This document shows positions 1 through 13,200 of a DNA stretch of 64,000 nt, piece by piece. The DNA comes from Bryopsis sp. KO-2023 (lineage: Eukaryota; Chlorophyta; Ulvophyceae; Bryopsidales; Bryopsidaceae), in contig BSYQ01000010.1 in the NCBI GenBank assembly GCA_030272585.1, forward strand, positions 4,898,001-4,962,000, in the 5' to 3' direction. Within the stretch, counting starts at the first letter, position 1; each line of letters opens with the position of its first letter. Position numbers and translations under genes: made by a program. The notes beneath the pieces are model-generated. The model had not been told where the DNA came from, did no database searches, and saw only the letters and a list, made by a program, of their open reading frames with translations.

Positions 1-2067
1 TGTGAGCGAGGGCCCCATGAATCAAATTGACCCCAAGAATTCCAATGGACTCTTGTTGAGCTTGAGCTGTGTTTTCCAACAAGCGGCAGTGAACGATGAT
101 CGTGCATGGATCCTTGCTGCAAAAAAAAAAGAAGAAAAATCAAGAAGGGTATAAAAAGAAAGTTAAATAAAGAAACGAAAACAAAAAACACCACTTTTCC
201 AACATCACAAAACAAAGCACAATCCGATCTGCATGAAGCTGGAGAAATCCAGGCAGTAGAAAATAGCATAGCTTTTTCCTTGGAAAAAACCTTGTATATG
301 TGAACACACCAAAAGCAAAATATGCTGATGATGGGAAAAGGTTGGATCCACCCCACTGTTCTCAACCAAAACGGATAATCGGCATTGTTCTTCCAGGCCC
401 AATAGGTTTTCCATCATTCAGCGAAGCTTTCAATGTCCTAAATTTTGAACTTCTTCTTACCCTGGTGCAGTTTGGAACTTAATTCCCAACCATCCATGGC
501 ACTCGTTGTCTCTTCCGAAAGCTTTGGCCACCACAGTGTCAGCAAACGCGAAAAATTGACTGGTGTCTCCACGTGCTTTTTTCAAAGTCAAAGAGCACTG
601 AAGGTATTCGTAATCCAACATGGATTCAACACGCTCCCTCGTCACATATCTGCCATCATTTCCAAACAGAAGATTCTCTCAAAAACTAAAAAATCTCGTT
701 TTTTCTTTTCTTTTCTTCTCTTTCTTGAATAGCCGAGAAGCTGGAACCACCCCCTCAGCGGAATTGGTGCAAACAAATGTGTTCAATTTTCCCAGAAAAA
801 ATGTTTTCCATTCTTCAGGCCCCCTGTTGCTACTCCACTTCATTTGATTCCACAAATACATTTCACATCCATTAATCTGTTTACCTTGCGCAAGCACCAT
901 ACATACTATCAGAGATAGTCATATCATATGCTGACACAGATTTTGCCACCTAAAACAAAGAAACAGCTGCTGTTGTATGGAATTGTTCAAGAAAATCTTG
1001 ATTTTTTGGAGCATAACACTTTCTGAAACAAAACAAGCACCCAATCGGATTTTTTGAATACCAACATAGACTCTGTTCAAGCTGTATCTGCACATTTCTG
1101 AAACTGCTTCTGTTTCCAGTGAAACAAAAAATGACTTTTTTTTCTGCAACTGAACCTCAGGGAATTGGTTGTCGAGCTTTCGGGGTCCAAAAAACAAGTT
1201 GAAAAAAAAACAAAATATTCTGCTATTTGATGCTGACCGTTCCAGCAGCAGCGCCAACACGGAAAAACCATCTAGCTACTTCCTGGCCAGCTCCAATTTC
1301 TGCCAGAGTACCATACCAATCTGGACGCAGGTTCACGTCCAATGCCTGAAAGTAAGAAAATGAAAGCAATGTTAAAAGTCAATGTTTTGATAATAAACGA
1401 TCAGAGGTCATGCAGCACCGGCCGTAAAGGTTGGTGCTGCTTCCCCAATTCATGATTCTGCATTTGTATTGGTACTGAGCCTTCAAACACCTATCATTCC
1501 ATGTTCTGGTCTATTTTATGCAGATGCAGGTGCAGATGCAACATGCAACAGCACAAATCAGTTATTATTAGGGGGGGGGGGTAACTGGCCAAATGTAGAT
1601 CATAATAATCATTGCATGCACAGCCAAAAAATGCAATGTTGAAAACAGTCCAAGAAACAGACAGAGAATGCCAACCATCACATGTCAAGGTCCCCACCTT
1701 TTGTGCGGTTTTCTTGTACCGTCGCTCCTTGTATCCGTCCTTCGCTGAAGCCTAACACGCACTCTTTCCGTCAGTCATCCAGACACTGCTATTGAGGAAA
1801 AGAAAACAGGCAGAGAGCACTTCAAGAACTCATTTCCACAGGTCCGATCAAAGAGCGTACCACGATGCTCGGCTTGAAGGAGGGCTGCCTTCGGCTAAAG
1901 GCACACACGCCGACCCCATTGCTTGGCACGAGGGGCTGTTGAATGAGTTTCCCTCTGGAACTCGAATTCACATACTTAATCGACGACGCAGAAACTCCAA
2001 CGCGAGGGGTTCTGGAAACGTCTACCCGGCTGGTAGCGCGAGAGGTATTCGCCCTCGAAACAATCAT
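1..2067 (-). CDS. Bacterial-type conserved protein with putative organelle transit peptide, 3' end outside window
   Basis: Six exons fit in phase: 2067-1840, 1751-1698, 1345-1238, 949-885, 649-461 and 116-1; the gene continues past the window edge. The conserved core carries AEIGAGQEVARWFFRVG, then SVSAYDMTISDSMYG, FFAFADTVVAKAF, NECHGWLGIKFQ and SIGILGVNLIHGA. I recognise this pattern from a bacterial family of roughly 480 residues. Its database names (TonB-dependent receptor, nicotinate-nucleotide adenylyltransferase) are not supported by anything visible here, so I assign no reaction. The first 76 residues are rich in Ser, Arg and Val, poor in acidic residues and absent from the bacterial pattern, so they look like a plastid or mitochondrial leader. 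The first exon and its start are the least certain part. The head-to-head neighbour is NudC. Confidence 0.72.
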
Positions 2068-2431
2068 CTATCGATCAGAGGTGGTGGAAAACGTGGGTGG
2101 GTAAACCTTGCAACAAAGGCCACTTTCGCAGCGTCCCACTTTCGCAGTGGTCTGCTGGGCGTTACCTAAGAAGAATGAGCGACAGTGTGACTGGGCAAAA
2201 ACATTGGAAATTAACACGCAAGAATGTCAAAAATAGATAGAGGTGTGGGGTCACGTGATGGCATTGGCCTTCGCCACAGAAACCACTGGAAACTTTGAGA
2301 CGAGGCACAGACGAGTTGCAAGCACTACCTGCTCTTTTTGTTTCCTGGGTCGACGAATCTTGCGACAGATTGCAGCGGACTGTCCTTCGTCCGAGCCTGT
2401 TCTTTGGTAGCACTTTCGCTCTGAAGCCAAG
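2068..2431. promoter_or_regulatory. Divergent intergenic region between the bacterial-type gene and NudC
   Basis: These 364 bp separate two start codons that face away from each other, so the stretch should hold both promoters and both 5' leaders. I see no clear TATA box and no coding frame that fits either neighbour. Confidence 0.4.
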
Positions 2432-4907
2432 ATGCCGATGGACGTCGAGATTGAGGATGTCACGGACGTGATAGAGCCCAGCGACTTCTACCCACAAATG
2501 CACGACTTGCTGGACAGGCACAAAGGGGACGCCAAGGCGATGATTGTGTCTGTGATGGATTTCGTCAACAAAAAGACGGAATTCTTCAAGGAGGGAGACC
2601 CTCGACACAAGGTGATTTTCGCGATGCGTGACGCTGGCGTGAAGGCCACGAAAGCTGCTGCGAAACCAAAGCCTGCTCCAACTCCAAAGGTAAGACTGCG
2701 TGCGTTGCGCTCGTTTGAAAGCGCTACTTCTGGATACTCCCATCGAAGGACCAGCTGAAGCGAGCTGCAGCTTCAATAGTGGAGTGTGTAGCGTTGTCAT
2801 GGATATTTTTGTTTGTGAGTTACAATAGGATATTCAAATCTGTTGATGCTATGTTTGCAAAACAACCATGTCTGGTTATGCATCATTAAGAATTAACTTC
2901 AGAATTTTTGAATATCCTCTCTCACAGTTTGGCGGTGGAGTGGAGGTACAGTTTTAAATTCCTTTTTGGTTTTCAGCTTGTAATGCCCAGCCGTGAGTCT
3001 GAAAACTCTGCTGGCATTTAGAAAGCGATTACACGGCGGGATCTAGCAGTTTCCAGCCGCTGGAAACACCGCTGGAAACAATAAGAAACAACTGGGACTG
3101 AATCTCGGCAAGAGGAAACAAAGCTGCATGTAGAACTGGATGATCTGCAGGGGTTCTGTAATCAGCCGTGACCCTCTTTTGTTTTGTTTCTTTTTCACGG
3201 CAGCCTGTTCCAGCTGCTGCTCCTGCTGCAGCACCTGCGCAGTCATCGGCTCAGCCCTCTCGAGCGGAAGCTTCTGGGGCTGGACCTTCGGAGGCACAAA
3301 GCTCAGACCCCCCACCCAATGAGGAATCTGAGGAGGAAAAAGACGACGAGGACAAGGGATTGAGTGAGCGTTTCTCCTTCAATGTTTCGTTCATTAGGAA
3401 GCAAGCAGTTGATTTACTCACTTTTCTGGCCGCAGAACCCCAACAGGAAATCGCTTCACGCTTGAGTTGCTGATCGACTGGAACAGATACTGCGCATTAG
3501 CCAAATCATTTGCTTTTCATTTTGTTTCTAGCACCCACCTAAATTCTAGTAGGGAGGTGCTGTTGCAGTGGGGTTTTTTCAACACAATGCCGTGGGAAAG
3601 AAATTAGGATCTTGTGTTGCACTTGCAACAATTTGTTGCAACAAAGGTGAGGTGGGACTTGTGATTGTGAACCAACGAAGCTGAGCTTAACTTCTGTTCT
3701 GGTGGCAGAACCAACGGTGGGCAATGGAGCGATTTATGATCATTACTCCTGGAGTCAAACCTTGGGAGAGGTCACAGTGAATGTGAGCGTGCCACAAGGC
3801 ATTCGAGCTAAAGATTTGGATGTGGACATTAAGAAAGAACATCTCAAAATCGCTGTGAAAGGGCAACCTCCAATCATCGATGTAAGTGTGTGTGGGGCAC
3901 TTGATTTCTTGGTGGAATCATGTATAAATTTTCACTTCCAAGTTTTTTTTGAATGTGTGGAATTTGTTGTGGAGTATGTGGCCTTCAGTAATTATGCTTT
4001 GCCGATTAGTAGTTCCTTTCGCGTTTTGTTTGAAAGACTGGAGATGCGGTAAATGAATTTGTGCAAAGATCTTTGAATTATGTGGAGGCTCTTTTTTCAT
4101 ATCTTAATACATGTTTGTATTCTTTTTGGTTTTAACAGGGGGATCTCACGGAAACAGTCAAGGTGGAAGACTGCCTTTGGAATATGGGTGAGTTTTGAAA
4201 TTCGAGTTCTAATAATGGAATAAAGCAAATGATCTGTATGAGCTCAGGAAAAAACTGCTGTTGGAAAAAAAAGCAAAGAAATGCAGAAAAACAAATAGCG
4301 ATCTTACACTGACAGAAGATCCTATTTTGATTGCAGTGGATGGAAAGATCGAACTCACTCTTCAGAAGTTTTCTGGAATGTCGTGGTGGAAGACTGTGAT
4401 CAAGGGGGATCCTGAAATCAACACCCAGAAGGTGGAGCCGGAGAATAGCAAGTTGTCAGATTTGGATGGAGAAACCAGGCAGACGGTGGAGAAAATGATG
4501 GTGAGCTGTTGATTTTTTCCACAGTTTTGCTTGCACGAGGGTTTTCGCAGTTTGTCGACAGTGCGGTAAAGAAAAGAAAAGAGAAAAAGAAAAAAGAAAT
4601 TGATGGTGAACTGTTGAGCTGTTGTTTTTGTTTTCTTGATGGCCATCTCTTTTTTGTTTGTCGCCATGAAACGTCATTCTTATCATGCATACAATGGAAA
4701 TTTGTTTTTCAAAAAGCCTCCAGTTGTGTCAACCTGTGGAATTTATTGGAAGCTGATCTTTTTATTCATTTTTGTGTTTGCCAGTATGACCAGCGTCAAA
4801 AGCAAATGGGCTTGCCCACGAGTGAAGAGCAGAAAAAACAAGATATGTTGAAAAACTTTATGGCCCAGCATCCAGAGATGGACTTTTCCAAAGCTAAAAT
4901 GATGTAG
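2432..4907 (+). CDS. NUDC: NudC-type nuclear movement protein (CS-domain chaperone)
   Basis: Six exons, all in phase: 2432-2689, 3204-3363, 3709-3881, 4139-4187, 4337-4500 and 4785-4907, giving 308 residues. NudC proteins are HSP90-associated chaperones that act with dynein and microtubule machinery. The N-terminal helical part is followed by an Ala/Pro-rich and acidic linker (residues ~80-139). The CS domain opens with [19 protein letters not shown], the NudC version of the fold. The tail [20 protein letters not shown] and the ending KAKMM are hallmark C-terminal NudC sequence. Length fits plant BOBBER-type NudC (about 300). The start is the first ATG of a clean exon. Nothing is broken. Confidence 0.95.
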
Positions 4908-5798
4908 TTAGTCAGAAACACTTCTTTCGTGTTTTCGATTGGAAGGGAGAGTATCCATTCGAAAAAGAGAATGTTTATCAGGCAAGATTTTCTTCTGTGA
5001 AATTTGAGGGGGTCCGATTGTTTGGCTGTTTTATGTGGTAGTGTGTTTGCGTTTCTTCGAGCAAACGATTGATTGATATTTGTGTAGGGATGGTCTTTCT
5101 TTTCCTGAGAGTGGTAGGTTGGTTAGATTTTCTGGGAGCAATGCAGGGGGATATATATGTTCTGTTTTCTGGAACCTCATCATTTATGTAACTCATCAAT
5201 CTGTGAGTGATGTGTCTGGTGGGTGCACCAGACTGGAGGATTGAATTCTGTGTTCAAGCCCCATCGTCTTTTTTTTTTTTCGAGGTTGGAGTAGATGGGA
5301 AGTTATGACTTTGATGGGACATGAATGGCAGTTGATCAACTGAGGAAGCTAACAAGAGTGCATCCACAGGCAATTTATCATGAACAGTTGCTTCTGAAAG
5401 TCAGGATGATAGAAGGGACATGAGTAGAGATGAGGCCATGCCATTTAAGACTGACAGGTCCCAATAAACCCCCGTGCCCTCCTCAATGGTGATTGATTGT
5501 GAGCCCGCCAATTCAACCATGGATTTGCATGGGAGGAGTCACATCTCCACAAAGATAGTGCAATCACCCAAAGAAAACAATGTCTGCTGTCAGCTGGGTT
5601 GGACTTCCGTCTGTATCAGATGCAGTAAGCTAATTCTGTTGAGGAAATGCACACTTGGTTTGTTTCATGAACTCCCTACAATGCTCTAACCATTGAACAA
5701 CATTCCTCCAGACCATGAGGACAGTGAACTGTCTGCAGCTAAAACGATTAATTATTCCCAATCCCTGAAACCAACAAAAAACCACAAAAACCTTCATG
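4908..5798. other. Intergenic, convergent 3' ends of NudC and COG1
   Basis: This should hold the 3' UTRs of NudC (+) and COG1 (-). There is a T-run near 5269. I see no convincing coding exon. Confidence 0.5.
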
Positions 5799-8700
5799 CT
5801 ATGACCGACTGCTCCCTGTACCGGAAGTCCGGCCCATTCCTTTAAAAGATAGTGTGGACAGCCAACTAGAGCCTGACGTCAGGTCCCCAAATTGCTGAGC
5901 CAGTGCTGAAACCTCAGCAGCCTTATCCCCAATCATTGTTCCCAACGAACCAAGAGAGCCAGTACCCAATTTCTCCTGCAAGGTGGCAAAAGTCGACGAT
6001 GCTGAAGCCGACTGCTCAGCATTAGCACCAGAGACCCTCTGAGATCCGAGATTCGAAAACGAGAAATTCCCAGAAGGGTCGATCATGCTGGAGCTGCTGA
6101 CCATAGCTTCCAGTGTGGCCTGGGTGGTGGCCGAGCCAGGCCCCTTTCGTTGTGAAGAGGTCGGAGCCCGGATTGGTAGATACTGAAACCGTGGCACCAC
6201 AGGGATCAAGTTCATCATGTTGGTTTCTGCTGTGGACGGAAGCTTGATTGAAACTCCAGCATGCATTGGGTTGAGCTGGGTCAGAGCCCCAAACAGGACC
6301 GACGTCCGTTGGTAGAATCGCTCCTCAATTTTCCAAAGGTGCGGCTCATATGTGGCCCAATCGATTGGATCGAGTCTGTCTGACAAGGCTGATTCCAATC
6401 CAGCGAAGAGCTTTTTCCGCCCCGCCAAAGCAGCAGTGTTCACTCCAGCATCTTTAGTGAATTGCCTGACACTTCCACTTGATCGTCTGGAGAGATCAGT
6501 TCTCGAGGATGGGCGTGCTGAGGGCTTCCCAGACAATGACGACACCGGCTGTGCTCCTGATAATGCATCCCTCAGAAATCGAACATCCAACAACAGCTGC
6601 AACACTCCCACCTCGTTTAAGCACTCTGATAAGGCTCCTCCTGGGCCCAACAACCCTTCCAATGCACCACACATCAAACCACCAAGCTCCCATTCAAACA
6701 GCTGCAAGACCTCAGTACTGACACTGTGGTCGCCCACTCTGCGGAGCTCCCTGCATGCTCCCAGCAAAGCCATCATCATGGTTCCGGAGGGGCAAGACGG
6801 CAGAGAGAAATGCATCTGATCGTTCGAGCCCTCCACATCGCCACCATCAGAAATAACCACCCGCTCCCAAGAACCTGGCGGTTCCACCAACCCAAACACA
6901 TAATCCTCTTCCACTGCTCTACTCAAAATATTCGCAAGCCCTTTGGCTGCCCAGGTTGCCCAGATCTGAAATCCTTTCAACCCCACTGTCCGGAATCGGG
7001 ATTGCAGGGCTTGGATGTTTTCGGATGTAGCTTCTGTTCTTGATCGTGCTGATCGGGGAGTGAAGAGTGCCGTTGACGGTGTTCTCGCTGTTCGGACTGG
7101 CGAACCATCCTCGCCCGATCCTCGGCTTCGCCAATTCTCAGGAGGTCCGACAAATATAGGCAAGGTCTGGCTAGTCCCAGCCACTTCCAAGCACAATGTC
7201 CCAACAAAAAGGGCAGATTCAACTGCTGAAGGTTGATCCTCCGCAGTCGATAGTGAATCCAACCGAGAGCCTAGACCATCAGCGAGTGCCGAGGCTGCAG
7301 TCTCACATACGGCTTTGATTTGCGGCTCCAGGTCCGTCCTCCTGGCAGATTTCTCCACAGCTCGAAACCTGTGAGAGCCTGATCTAGATGGAGGAAATGC
7401 TGGCACTGGGCCACCATCATTTGCGTTTGTATGTTTGGACTCCTCACACCAGTCCAGCAATTTGACGACACCATCCAGGGTGTCAGCCAATCGGTCATCC
7501 AGCATCTTCGCGATTAGTCTGGCTCGAGATTTTGCATCCAGCCGGGTGGAGCTGTCTGATCGTTTCGACCTGCTATTCACCAAGCTTCTCCTGGGGGATG
7601 CCAACAGAGCCTCAGGGTTTGACAATTTCCCGGCCAAATCCAAATCAACGATATCACACCACTGGGTCATTCCAGCTGCGCCAAGAGGCTCTGGAACACT
7701 CTCATTAATCTCGGCTAGGTTGGAAGTCAGCTCAGTTTGTAGATCCCGTTCCAGCTTATGGAAAGCACTTTCAACCAATTCCAGAGCCCTCCTCCTAAAG
7801 GGCTTCTCAAACACGTCGTCCCACACATCCACCTTCAGGTTCATACTGGACTCCACAATTTCCGCCCAAGTCATATCATCCCCTTGTGCATCAGATTCTC
7901 CCTCCGGCTCATTTTCAGGCCTAGCTCTCCAATCGGACACCAAACCTTTAACGGTGCCCTCCACCAAGGAGAGCTCATGAAGCGAGTTACAAGATCCCAA
8001 CACCATCGTCCCTGAATCCAGCATCTTTCCTGCGACACTGGTCAACCAAGCTCTACATTGCTCTGCCCCAGCATCCGGGGTAATAGGCGAGAGGCTCCCC
8101 TTCAGTCTGCTCAACTGATGGTTCCATTCTACCTCTTCGAAAATCCCTTCTGAGCCACCCCAGTCCCCCAATGAACCAAACAGCAGCCCGCTGTATCCCA
8201 CATCATCCTCGGAAATCACTTGCTCAAGCCTGGAGCTGGAAGTAACCCCAGTGCCGTCATCAAGAGGGCTCCTTTTGGGGATCAAAAACAAATCGCCTAC
8301 TTGAACAATAACATCTTGGATTGTGGTGGTCAAATCTGGCAAAAAAATTTGGGTCTGGCTACCCCTCAGGTGCTGGAGAATGCAAGTCTCCCGGCTGTCA
8401 AAGAATGTTTTGAGAACTTGAGTTGAATCGAATGAGGACAGGGATGCCAGAGCTGCCAAACAAAGCGCAGCCTTGGTTGGAGGGAGGGGGTTTGCTTCGC
8501 ACAAATGCTGTAGGATCTGCCACACAGAACAAAACGACCACAATACATGAGGCGTACAGGTTTGACTTAACCTTTCAAGAAGAAATTAAAAAAAGGAAAG
8601 CAAGTCAGACCCACATGAAGCATTGGTAAAACGCATTGTCCTTTAGCCCTAGCTATTGATGTTCAACGAAGTTTTTCCCAACGGATGAAAAAGAAAAACA

Positions 8701-9475
8701 AAAAGAATCAAATGTGCCATGTTTAATCAGTTGGTTCTGTCACAGGAAAACGATCAAACTTTTCTTGTTTGTCCCTATTGCATATTGCTGAAGGGGCAAT
8801 AAGTTACCCCTTTGAATTGTGTTACAAAGCATGGCAATTTTATATTCTTTTTCTTAATTTGTATTAAATTTGAAGTTGCCTCACTCTGACCTGATCTGTC
8901 ACTTGAGGCTTCAATTTTTCAACATTGGGCCACAAGTGCTGCAAAAGAGGGAATTTCATCAGGAGCGCCTTGGAGCATTGTTTTTGGAGCGTGTCGTGCA
9001 CGAGCTTGGCTCGAAGCCACCTCCTCGACGCCTCCAAAAAATCTCCCGAGTCCAAGGAACTCCAGATCAGCTCTGGAGTGTCCACGAGATATTTCACCCT
9101 ACTGCCGACAGCATGAAGTTCATCCAAAGGAGATTTTCCTGGGACCAGCGAGTCTAGAGATTTGCCCCCAGAAACGGCCAGGCCCGATACTCCGATTACA
9201 CCAGCGGTGAAGCCTCGCTGAATCTGCACGACGTTTTTCACAATCGTTTGGCACCGACTCGACATGCTCACGAAGGCATCAGCGCTCTTAATCACATCGT
9301 TGTAAGACTCCCCGACCAACTCCCGTAGCTTGTGTTTTTTCTCGTCGATCTGTTTCAGGGTGGCCTTTTCGATCTCGCGGATCTCCGCAACCCCCCGACG
9401 TTCAAACAGAGCTTCAGCTCTCTCGAGAGCGATTCGGTGCGCCGCTGTAGGAGCTTTTATCTGGGAGCTGTCCAT
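5799..9475 (-). CDS. COG1: COG1, subunit 1 of the conserved oligomeric Golgi tethering complex
   Basis: Two exons, 9475-8885 and 8516-5799, join in phase 0 (AGA|GTGAGG donor, GGCAG acceptor) and code for 1102 residues, close to plant COG1. COG1 is part of lobe A of the COG complex, which tethers retrograde vesicles at the Golgi. The Vps51/COG1 signature lies near the N-terminus: EALFERRGVAEIREIEKAT followed by a heptad-rich segment ending ELVGESYNDVIKSADAF. The rest is long helical repeats with Ser-rich linkers, typical of CATCHR tethers. The frame is open farther upstream, but the first ATG gives MDSSQIKAP, which I take as the start. The 2.7-kb second exon is unusual among the intron-rich neighbours. 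Confidence 0.87.
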
Positions 9476-10292
9476 CGGAAGACGATTTTTTTTCTGTCGA
9501 CGCACCAGCGCTCCAGAAAAAGCTGGGCGTCAAGTGTTGATCCAGAATATGACTAACAGAATTTTGTTTATCAGAAAAGTTACGAATCGTTTCCACAGGA
9601 TCACTGAGAAAATCCGTACGGAGTTGCGATCAGAAGGGCAATTTTGGCTGCTGTCAGTTGATTGGCGCTCATTGGGAAAATTCATGGAAACTCAGGATGC
9701 TTTCCTGTGTCTTTTGCTGTGGAGTCTTTTGGATACTTTGAAGTCTTCCATCCACCAAGGATTTGAGGAGGTTTGGCCATTGGTGGGGTTTTTGTTGTTT
9801 TCGATCTTGAATTGACAATGGACATGTTTTCAGTTGGATGGGGGAGCCTGGGTGGTTAGCTGTGTATTGTTCTTGGGGAATACTCAGGGCTCTTTCTTTT
9901 CAACAGCTGCTTGATGATGAGAATTGCAAAATTATGTAAATGGCCATCAGGTTTTGATTTGAGATTCCTGTTTCTGGTCGCTCATTAGAAATCGGTCCCA
10001 AATTTCATACAAGGAATGCTTCTGACCCAGGGATGCGAGTTATGTTCCAAAGCCTTTTCATGTATCCACTATGATCCATTCAAATCAGACCCACAAAGAC
10101 AAGGAAACAGTATTCAACTGGCTAGGTCATGCCTGCATGGTACATTCATTGACAACCTTTATTACAATATGTACTTCAAATCGTTACCCTTTGAATATTA
10201 TAGTTGGTTGGCTGTGCATGGCGTCTCTATTATTTACATATTTATTACTTATATTTATATCTCTGATGCAACAGGTTTCGGCCAAAAGGACA
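9476..10292. other. Intergenic, upstream of COG1 and downstream of the CAP-H-like gene
   Basis: Both flanking genes are on the minus strand, so this holds the COG1 promoter and the 3' UTR of the CAP-H-like gene. The short open frames here show no family pattern and no supporting splice sites. Confidence 0.5.
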
Positions 10293-13200
10293 CTATCGTG
10301 TGAATATGTCGATGTCGATGGATCCATCCTCCCGTGCCAGCCTGACTTGCCCTTCGAAGCGAGAACCAGAATCCTTCATGTTGTTGTTTTGATGTGCGAC
10401 GTGAAGCAGAGCAAACAGCAGTCTCTGCGTTGCAACCAGAAAATTCATTGACAGGTACATATTCAGGGGGAGGTCCCTCCAAGTTTGATTCTCTTTCCAG
10501 AAAGAGGGACACATTTTCCACCCTCATCAATCACCACTCCAACCAAGAAAAATGATCAATACACATCAACCCCCTGACCGCAAACCATGCAAAAAAGAAG
10601 GGTTTCCTTTCCTTCAAAGAATAATCGATTTGGGAAGATGTCCACCTGAGGGTTCAAGGGCACTGTAGATTTCCCTCCATGCATGGACCCCCTCAATGTG
10701 GCAAGAAGCCGACTGAAGCATGAAGGACCACTGTGGTGATCATCAAGGAGAGCTGTGGTAACCTCGGATATCAAGGGCCCCAAATCCATGCGAGATTTTG
10801 CGTCTTCCTTCAGAGCCTCCTGCAAATTAAACCGCTCTGTGCTTAGAAAGAGAACCCCATTAATTTCCCTCCCTTCCCCGATTGGGCCATTCCTGAGAAC
10901 GAATCAGGTTCTAGTCGTACTGAAAAGTAGCAGCATGTAGATGGCTGTCGCCCTTCAGAATTGTAAAACGGTTTCCTTCAGTTGTCTCGTGCGCATTGAG
11001 ACTTTTACAATTGGGTTTCTAAGCAGAAACTTCTTTTTTTTTCTCCTCCCCACCTTGATCATCTGGTCACAGAGCTCATCCCTCATTCGCTTGGGTCTCA
11101 CAGCGGGATGACCGATCATCTGATCATTCGATGGACTGCTCGGTTTTCCTTCCAGTATGCTCTGGGATTCAGTCCTCAACAAATCAAAGCTTGATTGTTG
11201 TTCTGACAAGTCAACCGAACAGAGGTCTGTACTGGTCATCCCCATCCCCACAGCTTTCCCTTTCATAGAACAATGGATGCTTGTTGAGGGGGGCTCCTCA
11301 CTTTGAGCGTTTTCCTGTATACCGGCCTGTTCCACAGTTGGTGAACCGCTTTGAACAACGGCTTCTCCTCTTTCAATTTGCCAAGGCTCAGGTGCACATT
11401 TTGCACAATTTCCCGAATCAGGGACAATTCCAATAGCCTTCCCAGTCATTCCTGCATCAGCTTGGTCTGAGCTCAAGGCAATCCCAGATGCTTTTATGCT
11501 TTTTGGTTGAACAACATCAGTGGTGAGGGAATCCTGTTGTTTGGAAGCGCCCATTCCAGTTTCTCCTACACCACATCCATTATCATTCGACCTCTCCATA
11601 TTATCATCGTTCTCTCCCGTTTTCCCCACACCACATCTATTATCCTTTGACCTCTCCATGATTTCATCGTTTTCTCCATCACCTTCACTAGAGAATGCAT
11701 CACACATCAGGATTTCGCAGTCTCCAATGTCAGACTGGGTCCCACTCCCACCAGCTCTGATTTCATGGTGTTTGATCTCAACAGATTCACCATGGTGTGC
11801 CTCATGGATGGATGGAGCCTCTTGCTGTTCGGTTTCCTCATTCTTTTCCAGGATTTCTGATATTCTCTTGTGTGGCTGCCCATCACTGGAATCATAAACT
11901 TGATATTCGGAGTGCTCTTGTTCAACATCCATCACCACGTTGCAATCTGAGACTTCGACAGACGATACACTATGGCATTCCCAATCTTTACCACAATCAG
12001 TTGCACCCCCATCAAGGATGGTCTCATGCAATCCAAGCACTGGCTCAGAATCTAATTGGACCCCTTTTCCTGCCGGTAGCATGGGCTCCTCCACTTGTGT
12101 GTGTTCAAAAAGAACGTGACATGGAGGGAGTAGAAAATCATCATCGGATTCCACCCCCTTCCCTATCGTTGAACAATTAACGTGCGATTGGATGGCACTG
12201 GGCGTGTGTGTTTCAGATGGGGTCCCCATGCCAGGCTCATCTTGGTCAACCACCATATCATCCTTTTCCCTCCCCTTGATGTGATCACTTTTTAACACAG
12301 CTCCAGGGACATTTTGCTTCTTGGCTTCCTCCATAAGAGTGAACGCTGATCGCAATCTGCTCTCAAATCCCTTTCTTGATGAACCCACATTTGCATCCAC
12401 AGGGGCTTGGTAAGTTGACCTCCCCTTTGGAAAACTATGCACAGAACGATTTCGCTGGGGTGAAGGAGTGTCTTGTGATAGCATCACGTCAAAATCGTAA
12501 TGATCGACTGGGAGGGTGGTTTGAAGTGGCTCATCATGATCCAAGTTCATATGATTTGAGATGGCTCCATCTAGATCTGATGTATCCATGTTCTGGTTTA
12601 GTGGAGGCCCCTCATCATCATCCCAAAAATCCTCGTCGGAGTCTGAAACCACCTCCTGGTCTACAATCAACACAAAGCATTTTTCAAATGATTTCTGCAT
12701 AAAGGATCTCTGCATTCATTCATTCAATATTCTTACCTTGAGCGTCGGCCTTGGCGGATTCATCGACATCTGCTCTTCCCTCATCAAAAGCAACAACGTC
12801 CAAATCCCAGAGCAAACCTTTTTTAAAATCTGCACAATCAGATCCAACGTTATTGGCATCCTGTTGGTGAGCCGAGAAAGAGCAAACCCCAGACCCCAAG
12901 CCAGTTGATATGTTTGCCCTGGTTTCAACTTGTGGCTTCGGAGGGGGGATGCACAAGGCTTCCGGCCCATATACTGGTCGATACTTCAATTTCATCCTCG
13001 GATTCCTGGCAAAAAATCAAACTCAATCTAAGAGGGATGGATGAGGGGGGGGGTTGCAGATCCTAGTGGGGGGGATTCCTTCTCTTTTTTGTGTTTACCT
13101 GAACAAAACATCCGGCGTCATAGCCCGTAAATTCTCCTCTGAGAAATCTGGCTTGATAAATACATTAGGTTGGTCATTCGTCGCTTTCTCCAGAAACTCA

